Of a stretch of 64,000 nt of DNA, positions 7,997 through 15,752 are shown piece by piece. Position 1 is the first letter of the stretch; each line of letters opens with the position of its first letter. Made by a program: the position numbers and the translations under genes. This DNA comes from Phyllobacterium bourgognense (lineage in GTDB: Bacteria > Pseudomonadota > Alphaproteobacteria > Rhizobiales > Rhizobiaceae): positions 34,465 through 98,464 of the forward strand of contig NZ_QPJM01000019.1 in assembly GCF_003337575.1 (NCBI RefSeq). Direction: 5' to 3'. The notes below the pieces were generated by a model that saw nothing but the letters and a program-made list of their open reading frames with translations, did no database searches and had not been told where the DNA came from.

Positions 7997-8782
7997 ATGA
8001 CTTCTCCAACATCGCATGGTGAACCTGGCCTCAAAGGCAAACACGTGCTCATCACCGGCGCCGGTGGGGGCATCGGCCAAGCACTTATCGAAGCTTACAA
8101 TGGCTTGGGCGCTATTGTGTCCGGCGCCGATCAGGAACGACGTCTGATTGAAACCCTTCCTCTCTCAAACCGTCTGGTTTTCGATCTCAATGATAAAGCG
8201 GCTACATCCAAGGCGATCGATGATTTCATCGCGGACCGTGGCGTTCCGGATGTACTGATCAACAATGCCGGTTTCACGCGCGGCGAAACGCTCGATCAAG
8301 TCGATGGCGATGTATGGGAACAGGAAATCGCCACCAATCTGAACGGCGTATTCCACGTCACGGCCCCCATCGTCGCTAACATGAGCAAACGCGGCAGCGG
8401 CAATATCGTGTTTATCTCCTCGGTCAACGCGCTCGGCCACTACGGTAATCCGGCCTATTCGGCGGCCAAGGCGGGATTGATCTCCTATATGAAAGCGCTC
8501 GCTGTCGAGCGTGGGCGATTTGGCATACGAGCCAATGCAGTCTGTCCAGGTTCCGTACGAACACCGGCGTGGGATCACCGGCTGCAAAGGGAGCCCGAGC
8601 TTCTGGCAAAAGTCCTGCCGCACTACCCGCTTGGGCGCATGGTGACCCCTGATGAAGTGGCGCAAGCAGCAGTATTCCTCAGCTCGAGTGCTGCATCGGG
8701 TATCACGGGTGCTACGCTTAGCGTCGATGCCGGGCTGACGGCCGGAAATCTGCCTTTCATCAACGATGTGCTTGGAGATTGA
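7997..8782 (+). CDS. Short-chain dehydrogenase/reductase (SDR)
   Basis: This 261-residue classical SDR has the cofactor motif GAGGGIGQ near residue 20, NNAG (in INNAGFTRGE), the catalytic serine in SSVNALG and YSAAK as the YxxxK pair. PGSVRTPAW follows, as in the family. It oxidises or reduces a hydroxyl/keto group with NAD(P)H; the substrate is not readable. The stop overlaps the ribosome-binding region of the next gene, so the two are coupled. It is transcribed away from ridA and mlrC across a 200-bp shared control region. Confidence 0.9.
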   Translation: MTSPTSHGEPGLKGKHVLITGAGGGIGQALIEAYNGLGAIVSGADQERRLIETLPLSNRLVFDLNDKAATSKAIDDFIADRGVPDVLINNAGFTRGETLDQVDGDVWEQEIATNLNGVFHVTAPIVANMSKRGSGNIVFISSVNALGHYGNPAYSAAKAGLISYMKALAVERGRFGIRANAVCPGSVRTPAWDHRLQREPELLAKVLPHYPLGRMVTPDEVAQAAVFLSSSAASGITGATLSVDAGLTAGNLPFINDVLGD

Positions 8783-8784
8783 AA

Positions 8785-9843
8785 TTGAAACTGTCCGAAA
8801 TCGATACGCCGGCCGTCCTCATTGATATCGATCGCGCCGAGGCGAACATGCAGCGCTTCCAGGCCTATGCCGACAAACACGAACTGGCGGTGCGTCCGCA
8901 CATCAAGACACACAAACTGCCGCGTTTTGCCAAGCGGCAGGTCGAGTTGGGTGCAGTCGGCATAACCTGCCAGAAACTTGGCGAGGCAGAAGTCATGGCC
9001 GACGCAGGACTGACCGATATCTTTCTGCCCTACAACATTATCGGCAAAGCGAAACTCGGTCGTCTGTTGGCATTGAATGAACGTGTCAAGCTTGCTGTAA
9101 CCGCGGACAGCGACGTTACCGTACGCGGTCTTTCAGAAACGTTCAACGATGCGCCAAAGCCGCTCACCGTACTGGTAGAGTGCGACACCGGCATGGGACG
9201 TTGCGGCGTACAATCGCCCGATGAAGCTGTTGCGCTGGCAAAACTGATCGATGCTGCAGGTGGCCTGCGTTTTGCAGGCTTCATGACTTATCCGAAGACC
9301 GGTGCGATTGTCGAAAATGAGGCTTTTCTGTCTGCTGCCAAAGAAAAGGCCATCGCTGCTGGACTCGATCCGCGCATCATTTCCAATGGCGGTTCTCCGG
9401 ATATGTGGCGGGCACATGAAGTCAAGAGCGCCACGGAACATCGACCTGGCACGTATATCTACATGGACCGCTTTCAAGTCGCGAAAGGGGTCGGCACATG
9501 GGACGATTGTGCGCTCACAGTACTCGCAACGGTGATCAGCCGCCCGACGGAAAATCGAGCGATCATCGATGCCGGTTCTAAGGCACTTACCAGCGATACA
9601 TTTGGCATGGATGGATTTGGGTATAGTGTTGACTACCCGGACGCAGTGATCACCTCACTCAGCGAGGAGCATGGAGCCATCGATCTTTCGGCGTGCAAAG
9701 ACAAGCCCCGGATCGGCGATCGGCTTCGTATCATACCCAATCACGCCTGCGTCGTCTCGAATCTGTTCGATGAGGTCGTGCTGATTTCGGGCAACGAAGT
9801 GGTAAAGATTGAGCCTGTCGCTGCACGGGGCCGCGTCGATTAA
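8785..9843 (+). CDS. D-threonine aldolase / DSD1-type PLP enzyme (alanine-racemase fold)
   Basis: The protein has about 352 residues. The PLP lysine is in RPHIKTHK, the N-terminus (LSEIDTPAVLID) is characteristic, and the C-terminal metal-binding segment reads IPNHACVVSNLFDE. Family members cleave beta-hydroxy-D-amino acids (D-threonine, D-phenylserine, D-hydroxyaspartate) to glycine and an aldehyde, or dehydrate them. I place the start at the TTG at 8785: GGAG lies seven bases upstream, whereas the TTG at 8779 would be only one base from it. It is co-transcribed with the SDR; together they suggest use of a beta-hydroxy amino acid. Confidence 0.85.
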   Translation: MKLSEIDTPAVLIDIDRAEANMQRFQAYADKHELAVRPHIKTHKLPRFAKRQVELGAVGITCQKLGEAEVMADAGLTDIFLPYNIIGKAKLGRLLALNERVKLAVTADSDVTVRGLSETFNDAPKPLTVLVECDTGMGRCGVQSPDEAVALAKLIDAAGGLRFAGFMTYPKTGAIVENEAFLSAAKEKAIAAGLDPRIISNGGSPDMWRAHEVKSATEHRPGTYIYMDRFQVAKGVGTWDDCALTVLATVISRPTENRAIIDAGSKALTSDTFGMDGFGYSVDYPDAVITSLSEEHGAIDLSACKDKPRIGDRLRIIPNHACVVSNLFDEVVLISGNEVVKIEPVAARGRVD

Positions 9844-9881
9844 GGGCTTTTGGCCGTTCCGCGCAGGGAAAGGATGTTTCT

Positions 9882-11213
9882 TCAGGCCGGAAACCCGTTG
9901 TCGGGTGCGGCGAGCAAGGCAGTGTCTTCCGCATAGGCATCCAGAAACTCTTGCTCTGAAGCCGCATTGCCGAACCATGGTCCCATCCCATACGTACAGC
10001 CGCAGTCGATAAGCGGCGCAAGGACCGCATGATGTTCGATACCCACCGCAAGGCTGAACATCTCCAGCTCGGTGGCTAGTCTACAAACAGAGCGCAATAT
10101 GGTTCGCTCTGGTCCGGGATGCTCGATATTTCGCTGCAAAGCCGGCCGGATAACCAATGTTTCGGATCTGACAGACGACAATTTACTCAGACCGGCGCTG
10201 ACAATTGCATAGTCAACAGCCAGACGGAAACCCAGATCCCGCAATTTGCCGAGTGCTCGCAGAATTTGCGGATCGTCAAGTGCTCCGGCATTTTTCAATA
10301 TAACGAAAACGACCTCTCCATCCTTGATCGACCATTCTCTTTGGAGTTCCGTTACCCGTTCGACAAAAAGTGGATCGATCAGCTGGACCAGCGAAAGTAC
10401 AATGCAGACCGGCAATTTGCGCTGGGGATTCCGCATCTTGAAACGATGCAAAAACTCGAACGATCGCGAAATAGCAAAGAGGCCTACATCCCGTATGTAT
10501 CCGTTTTTTTCAAACACAGAAAAGAATCTATTTTGCCTGATGGGGCCTAACTGGGGATGCTGCCAGACAGCTAACGCTTGAACGCCCTCGATACTTCCCG
10601 TCTTCAGCATGACAATGGGCTGGAACTCTAAAACGAACTCTCCATTCGCAATAGATCGCGCGATGTCGCCACGAAATTCCAGCGCTTCACGTAAATCCTG
10701 GATAATTTCAGGATTGTACCAGATGGCATCTTCGCTACGCGTCTCTTCGGCATGGTAAAGAGCCCCGTTCGCACGGCGCAGCAACATATCGAACCTGTCC
10801 CTCTCATTCTGCCTGGAACTAACCGAAGCAGAAATATCTGCGGACACGTTCATGCCATCATCGTCGTGCGGAGCGCGCATCCATTCGAGAACCTGCCGCA
10901 TACGCACGCTATCGAGGCCCTCGTCGCTGGCATAGAGGCACGCGATCTCGCTATCGTTGATGCAACCGACAACACTGCCTTCAAGTTCCTTTTCCACAAT
11001 GGCAATATTGCGTGCCATGATCCGGGCCAAGGCGACATCTCCCATGATCCCGCCAATATGGTGATAGTTGCGGACCTTGATCAAAACCAAATCGACACGG
11101 CCTGGTTTGCCCGTCGAAGAAAGACTGTCAGGATCGCTGCCGATATCGTCGTCTTGAGCGGACCATAACCGATCTCGTAAAATCCGAAACGGCTGGCAGG
11201 ATGGAGAAGGCAC
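9882..11213 (-). CDS. Degenerate GGDEF-EAL protein abutting repC
   Basis: This 443-residue, soluble-looking protein has a GGDEF-like domain (about 38-170) and an EAL-like domain (about 185-430). The GGDEF motif is replaced by NDSEI (86-90). The EAL motif reads VQAL (211-214), the DDFGTG loop reads DYAIVSAG (about 334-341), the KID lysine is lost (VIRP), and the final QGY reads GMGPWF. Neither c-di-GMP synthesis nor hydrolysis is expected, so binding or scaffolding is the likelier role. The GTG start follows the repC TGA with no gap, so it should be made with RepC. A role in copy control or cell-cycle coupling is only inference. Confidence 0.8.
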   Translation of the reverse strand: MPSPSCQPFRILRDRLWSAQDDDIGSDPDSLSSTGKPGRVDLVLIKVRNYHHIGGIMGDVALARIMARNIAIVEKELEGSVVGCINDSEIACLYASDEGLDSVRMRQVLEWMRAPHDDDGMNVSADISASVSSRQNERDRFDMLLRRANGALYHAEETRSEDAIWYNPEIIQDLREALEFRGDIARSIANGEFVLEFQPIVMLKTGSIEGVQALAVWQHPQLGPIRQNRFFSVFEKNGYIRDVGLFAISRSFEFLHRFKMRNPQRKLPVCIVLSLVQLIDPLFVERVTELQREWSIKDGEVVFVILKNAGALDDPQILRALGKLRDLGFRLAVDYAIVSAGLSKLSSVRSETLVIRPALQRNIEHPGPERTILRSVCRLATELEMFSLAVGIEHHAVLAPLIDCGCTYGMGPWFGNAASEQEFLDAYAEDTALLAAPDNGFPA

Positions 11214-12527
11214 TCACACGTGTTTTTCCCCACCCAGGGCCTTGATCACCGGAAGCACCGAATATTGGCCGATTTCAGCGCGATCGGTCAGCGCCCTTAG
11301 ATAGCCTCCCGGCGAACGGATATCATCGATGCGCTGAAGAATGGCAGCAATCGTGATCGATGCATTGATATCGCCCATGGTTTTGCGCGCCCTCTCCCAA
11401 GCATCAGGCGATACACCCAGCATCGATCGGACTAGTCCCGCCGTCTGCATCAGATCACGCCAGTCCTCAATACCGTCTCGGGAATAATCGATGATTTGCG
11501 GGCAAACGCTTAACACGGCCTCCAGCGGCATCGGAACCGATTTCGTTTCAAGATCAGGCCAATCACCGGCCGGACCGCCCTCACCGCGGTTTTTATTTCG
11601 CCGGACCGCTTCCAAGCGATTTCTCATATTGTTCAGCGCAACTATTCGCCTGGGCTCGTTGTTTTCAGATTGCAGCTCAGCAGAGCGCTTCTGGCCGGTT
11701 TCTTTGGCCCTTTCAAATGGGTGATCTATATTTGAATTCTGAATATGGTGCTCAAAGGAAGAGTCACTGGCGCTCATTTCTTTATCTGAAAGAGATTCCA
11801 GATAGGATTTCTCAACTCTCTCTCTCAATCTTGCAAGGGCATCACACCGCACCCGCAGTACCTCCAGAGGCAGGTGCCTGCTTACTCGTCCCGAAAGCGC
11901 CGCCAGCTCATCTGCGTATGTTTCCCAATCACCCGCACGTTCCTCGCCAAGCCCGGCATCTATGGTCTTGGATACGTCCCGCAGATGGATGGTGATTTCG
12001 CTGCGGACGCGATGAACGGCTCGCGCGAGATCCCTAGCTTGAACCGCATGGGCCTCGATTTCGCCTGCCCGTAGCGCCAGCGGCGAAAGGTCGAAGCCAA
12101 AAGCATGTTCGATCTCGCCGGTTTCGCCGCGCCGCGCATAACGTTTGCCATTGGGACTGTCCCGGCGAATGATCAGGCCCGTTTCGACGAGCGCTGAAAG
12201 GTGCCTGCGAATTGTCGCAGAGGACATGCCGCGGGTCCGCAGGGAAAGCTCCGCATTGGATGGAAAGACAATCAGCGGCGCACTGCCGTCCAGCATCGTC
12301 TCGGGATAGAAGCTCAATAGTGCTTCCAGAACGGCAATTGTGCGGTCCGAGAGAAAAAACGCTGTACGAGCCTCGGTCAATGAACGCAGCAGCGCCCACT
12401 TTTCCGGGTGATTTCTGTCAGTACCCGCCAGTTTTTCGCGGGCCCGTGCTGTCCTTTCTTGCACGGCAAACATGGCGTGCGACAGCGAACGGCCGCCAAA
12501 CGGCGTCGTTGCAAAACGATCGGTCAT
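11214..12527 (-). CDS. repC: Replication initiator RepC
   Basis: This 437-residue protein is RepC, the initiator of repABC replicons. The N-terminus (TTPFGGRSLSHAMF), the winged-helix region (PLIVFPSNAELSLRTRGMSSATIRRHLSALVETGLI) and the C-terminal block (DDIRSPGGYLRALTDRAEIG) are all typical. It is the last rep gene, with repB 253 bases upstream. That gap encodes an antisense RNA that limits RepC synthesis. Its own coding region holds an AT-rich patch likely to be the origin. Confidence 0.96.
   Translation of the reverse strand: MTDRFATTPFGGRSLSHAMFAVQERTARAREKLAGTDRNHPEKWALLRSLTEARTAFFLSDRTIAVLEALLSFYPETMLDGSAPLIVFPSNAELSLRTRGMSSATIRRHLSALVETGLIIRRDSPNGKRYARRGETGEIEHAFGFDLSPLALRAGEIEAHAVQARDLARAVHRVRSEITIHLRDVSKTIDAGLGEERAGDWETYADELAALSGRVSRHLPLEVLRVRCDALARLRERVEKSYLESLSDKEMSASDSSFEHHIQNSNIDHPFERAKETGQKRSAELQSENNEPRRIVALNNMRNRLEAVRRNKNRGEGGPAGDWPDLETKSVPMPLEAVLSVCPQIIDYSRDGIEDWRDLMQTAGLVRSMLGVSPDAWERARKTMGDINASITIAAILQRIDDIRSPGGYLRALTDRAEIGQYSVLPVIKALGGEKHV
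11701..11820. other. AT-rich patch inside repC: candidate replication origin
   Basis: By hand count this 120-bp stretch is about 39% GC, well below its surroundings. It includes ATATT-N9-AATAT around an EcoRI-like GAATTC. It encodes a low-complexity linker of RepC rich in Ser, Asp and Asn. Studied repABC plasmids carry their origin in an AT-rich segment within repC, which is why I mark it; direct evidence is lacking. Confidence 0.5.
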
Positions 12528-12616
12528 GGTCCTCTACCTCAAGTTGAGGCAATGAAAAGGCCTGCCGAAACGCGTCCGACTCTTGACAAGTCTGGGTGGA
12601 AGTGATTCTCTAAAAT

Positions 12617-12668
12617 TGCTACATTGAAGAGGGCTTCCGGGGCGGTAACGTTCTGGGGGCCTTTTTTC
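12617..12668 (+). ncRNA. incA counter-transcribed RNA between repB and repC
   Basis: A short RNA of about 50 bases is predicted on the strand opposite repC. Evidence is a TTGACA box at 12583-12588, an AT-rich segment near 12604-12616, and a terminator hairpin ending in six T at 12667. Position and size match the ctRNA of repABC replicons, which pairs with the repC leader and lowers RepC synthesis, setting copy number and incompatibility. The exact start and the -10 box are uncertain because the spacing is not ideal. Confidence 0.8.
12632..12667 (+). terminator. Intrinsic terminator of the incA RNA
   Basis: GGCTTCCGG (12632-12640) pairs with CTGGGGGCC (12653-12661), using three G-T wobbles, across a 12-base loop, followed by TTTTTT. 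In the repBC mRNA the complementary sequence forms the leader structure that controls repC translation. Confidence 0.8.
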
Positions 12669-12780
12669 TTGCCGTTATTTCCTTCGCTTTCGTCCTTTTG
12701 AACTGTCCAGAACCGAATTGCGGTTTTGGGGCTTAACGCTTACGCAACCAACCGGTTTTGCAACGACTGAAGTCGCAATG

Positions 12781-13854
12781 CTATTTGTCACTTGACCGGC
12801 TATTGTAGCGGGCAAGCAATGTCTCGAGCTCCCCCGTTACGAAGACCGCAAACTCTTGCGGAATATGCTCGGCAAAGGTCAGAACCTGTCTTCCCTTGTC
12901 TGAATTCAACTGCGCGATTGCACGGGTGCCTGAGTATTTGTTGCCAACGGCCGACTGCATATTGCGCGGCGCCAATGCGACAGGCTCGACGCTTTTCAGG
13001 AGCCGCTCGAAGATGCGATTGAAGCGCGCATTGCTGTCAGCAGCGCTGAATGGCTCCAGCGTGATCTCGTTCAGTGCGGCAGCCTGCGCGTCGCTTGATT
13101 TGAGCAACTCGGCAAACCGGACCCAGCGCGGGCGGCCTATCTTTGGCGCGGGACCGATAGCGCGGACAACCGTGGCGGGTACGGCTGCCGCAACCTGCAG
13201 AAACCGCGTCATCTCCGCCTTGTCCAGGGAGAGTGCATCCTGGACAAGACCGCGCTCGAAGCCCCGCTCGACAAGATTGCGGGCAAAGAAAGCGCGTTCG
13301 ATAAAGGATAGATCGCGGCGCTCTGTGTTTTCCTTGCCCTGCGCCAGGATGAGCTGCACATCGGTGAGATTGCGGACGATAGCCTGCACCGGCCTGGCGA
13401 TACGCCGAGCAGCGCGCAAGCGGCGATGGCCATAAGCCGTCTGGTAGTGCCCCTGTTTCTCCGGGTGCGGACGAACCAGGATTGGAACCTGCTGTCCATT
13501 TTGCCGGATACTTTCGACCAGTGCCTCGAAGCTGTCATCGGATCCGGAATCGTGGCTGAGCCGGTCTTCGATGAATGAGCTCTCAACAAGCGCCGGATCG
13601 AGCTCGACGACCCGCTCGCTGCCTTCGAAAGTCTCCTTCAGCCGCCGTGCATCCTCGATCTCCTTCGATATTCCGCCAAGTGACAGGCCCATCGCCTTGA
13701 TCGCGCCAGAAGCTGCCCGCTGCTTCAACGGCTCTACCGAAGCGCTCTGCTGTATTGGGGGCAACTCGGCTGGCTTCTGCTCGGGCGCCGAATTAGTCTC
13801 TACTGTCTCAAACAGTGCCTTGAGTTGATCCCTGCGATTCTTGTCGGCCATCAT
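12781..13854 (-). CDS. repB: Partition protein RepB (ParB family)
   Basis: The protein has 357 residues. The ParB/Spo0J-type N-terminal domain is visible in QVPILVRPHPEKQGHYQTAYGHRRLRAARRI and ENTERRDLSFIERAFFARNL, followed by a helix-turn-helix (GLVQDALSLDKAEMTRFLQVAAAVP). RepB binds centromere-like parS sites and works with RepA in segregation; it also co-represses the rep promoter. It lies seven bases after repA, so there is no room for a repA-repB intergenic parS here. The start could be either of two adjacent ATG codons (13854 or 13851). Confidence 0.96.
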   Translation of the reverse strand: MMADKNRRDQLKALFETVETNSAPEQKPAELPPIQQSASVEPLKQRAASGAIKAMGLSLGGISKEIEDARRLKETFEGSERVVELDPALVESSFIEDRLSHDSGSDDSFEALVESIRQNGQQVPILVRPHPEKQGHYQTAYGHRRLRAARRIARPVQAIVRNLTDVQLILAQGKENTERRDLSFIERAFFARNLVERGFERGLVQDALSLDKAEMTRFLQVAAAVPATVVRAIGPAPKIGRPRWVRFAELLKSSDAQAAALNEITLEPFSAADSNARFNRIFERLLKSVEPVALAPRNMQSAVGNKYSGTRAIAQLNSDKGRQVLTFAEHIPQEFAVFVTGELETLLARYNSRSSDK

Positions 13855-13861
13855 CGCACCC

Positions 13862-15133
13862 TCACCCCGGCCTGTTCCAGGCCCTGAAGATCAAGCCCTG
13901 AATCTCAGAGTTGACGGAAGTCAGCGATTCAAACGCGCGGTCATAGGTAGCGCGGGTGAAGCTGTCGCGGGAAACCTCATAAAGCGTCTGCTTGGTCAGG
14001 CCTGCATCGGAGAAAGCCGTCGACTTGACCACCGAGTTCGTCAGCACGCGCTCGCCGAACAGGGAGCGCAGAAAACCTGCGATTTGTTGCTGAGGTGCAT
14101 CATTGGGTTCGAAGCGCGTAATGAGATAGCGCATGAAGTCAAAATTGAGTTCACCGCCCGCTTCGCGCACAACGGCGAGAAGATCCGCCGTCATGAACAA
14201 GAATTGGCTCATCGAGGCGACATCAAGCATCTGCGGATGAACAGTCACCAGCACCGATGTTGCCGCACAAAGCGCGGAAAGCGTCAGGAACCCAAGCTGC
14301 GGGGGACAGTCGATGACGACGACATCATAATCATCCGAAACCGTATCCAAAGCGGCCTGAACACGAGCGAAGAACAATTGCTGCTCGACGCTCTGCGTGC
14401 CATGCTGCCGATCCGCCAGCATTTGCGGTGTCGTGTGTTCGAATTCCTGCAATTCGAGATTGCCGGGGATCAGATCGAGACCATCGAAATAGGTCTTGCA
14501 GATGATATCGCGCAATAGCCTCCGTTCGCCATCGTAACGAATTGCGCCATAGAGCGTATCATTGCCCGTGAGGTCGAGTTCCGGTTGGTAACCGAAGAGC
14601 GCTGACATTGATGCCTGTGGATCAAGATCGACAGCCAGCACCCGAAACCCCGCCATGGCCAGATGTTGGGCAAGGTGTGCACTCGTCGTTGTCTTGCCGG
14701 AGCCACCCTTGAAATTGGTGACCGCGATAACCTGCATATGCTCGTTGGCGCCGGGGTCGCGATGCGGAAGGTACGTTTTCGCCTTGGCGCCGCCAGCTTC
14801 GGCAAGATGCCGGCGCAGCGCATTGATCTCGGCAAGTGTATAAAGCCGGCGACCGCCACTTCCGGTTTCCGGCTGCGGGCCCTCGCCCGCGATCGAAAGC
14901 TGCCGCAGATAACCGTCCGATACGCCAATCAGCTTCGCAGCCTCGCCACTGGTGAACTTGCGCAAAGTCTTCTGGGCAGTCGGCGGAAATAACCGATTGC
15001 GCATCGCCTGCAACTGCGCTGACAGCATTTCGGCATCCGCCGCTATCGCACGGTCGGCCGGCAAGGCAACAGACAGGGACGAATCGCCTTGCAACTGGGC
15101 ATCCACAGTCCGATGTGTCTGTGCTGTATTCAT
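13862..15133 (-). CDS. repA: Partition ATPase RepA (ParA family)
   Basis: This is a Walker-type ATPase of about 423 residues. An N-terminal MerR-like helix-turn-helix (TLRKFTSGEAAKLIGVSDGYLRQL) is followed by the deviant Walker A in NFKGGSGKTTT, FRVLAVDLDPQASMSALFG, and Walker B in VVVIDCPPQLG. RepA segregates the replicon with RepB and represses its own promoter. The start is uncertain. ATG 15133 is conventional, but a GTG at 15142 has a better-spaced AGGA, and a TTG at 15169 gives the longest frame. Confidence 0.95.
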   Translation of the reverse strand: MNTAQTHRTVDAQLQGDSSLSVALPADRAIAADAEMLSAQLQAMRNRLFPPTAQKTLRKFTSGEAAKLIGVSDGYLRQLSIAGEGPQPETGSGGRRLYTLAEINALRRHLAEAGGAKAKTYLPHRDPGANEHMQVIAVTNFKGGSGKTTTSAHLAQHLAMAGFRVLAVDLDPQASMSALFGYQPELDLTGNDTLYGAIRYDGERRLLRDIICKTYFDGLDLIPGNLELQEFEHTTPQMLADRQHGTQSVEQQLFFARVQAALDTVSDDYDVVVIDCPPQLGFLTLSALCAATSVLVTVHPQMLDVASMSQFLFMTADLLAVVREAGGELNFDFMRYLITRFEPNDAPQQQIAGFLRSLFGERVLTNSVVKSTAFSDAGLTKQTLYEVSRDSFTRATYDRAFESLTSVNSEIQGLIFRAWNRPG

Positions 15134-15399
15134 TATAGTCACGTGTTCATCCTGCGCGCCTGTTAACAAACTGCCTGCAGCGCTCCGGAATGATGCGCCG
15201 ATTCGACAGAAAAACCAAAAGGGTAACGCTGGACAACAATTTAACGCTGCAGCTCGATACTAACACCGCGAAAACTGTGTAACGCCTATTTAGCCTATTA
15301 CCCTCAAAAACCGTAACCAAATTGAGGGAAGTACCGAGTCGCGTCAAGAACTTTATCGTTAACGCAATTTAACCAATTCATTGGCAAACCGCGTTATTT
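15134..15399. promoter_or_regulatory. repABC upstream control region
   Basis: This AT-rich leader should contain the repA promoter and RepA operators. It holds a clear inverted repeat, CCCTCAA (15301-15307) with TTGAGGG (15322-15328). Several TTAACGC-type repeats occur near 15225-15362. A 16-bp element, GTT-N10-AAC, lies at 15358-15373; it has the end spacing of the RepB parS consensus but not its central GC. I could not place the promoter with confidence. Confidence 0.45.
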
Positions 15400-15570
15400 T
15401 TACCACTTCTTCTTCTTGCGTTTTTGGTCGGCTGGCTTGGGCTCGAACAGGTCGCTATCAGGTGCGTCCTTGGTATCCGGAGCCTGCATTTCAGTTGATT
15501 TCACTGCTGTTGATTTCGTCTCGGCAGGGGACTTCGAAGTGGTGTCTTTCAGTGCGAATTTGATCGCCAT
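15400..15570 (-). CDS. Small lysine-rich hypothetical protein upstream of repABC
   Basis: This 56-residue protein runs from MAIKFALKDT through an acidic, Ser/Thr/Pro-rich middle (DAPDSDLFEPKPAD) to a strongly basic end (KRKKKKW). No domain is recognised. I prefer ATG 15570 to an upstream start at 15627, because the extra 19 residues look unrelated; the ribosome-binding site is weak either way. It shares repABC's strand and lies 266 bases upstream of repA. The basic tail suggests nucleic-acid contact, which is inference. Confidence 0.5.
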   Translation of the reverse strand: MAIKFALKDTTSKSPAETKSTAVKSTEMQAPDTKDAPDSDLFEPKPADQKRKKKKW

Positions 15571-15752
15571 TACAAACTGCTTTCTGATGTGAAAATTGCG
15601 GGAACGACAGAATGCTGTCCTTAGCATGGAAGCTAGACAATTTGCGCATGAAATCGAGGTGCCCCCGTCAAAAGTAGTGAGTTGTTAACCTTGGTTTTCT
15701 ATTCAGATGAGGTACCCCTTCGGTAATCTCACATCGTTCCGCTGCAGGCATC

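Noticed and set aside
13841..14518. Long plus-strand frame opposite repA
   Set aside because: It is the shadow of repA codon bias; the translation has no family features and lies fully within a certain gene.
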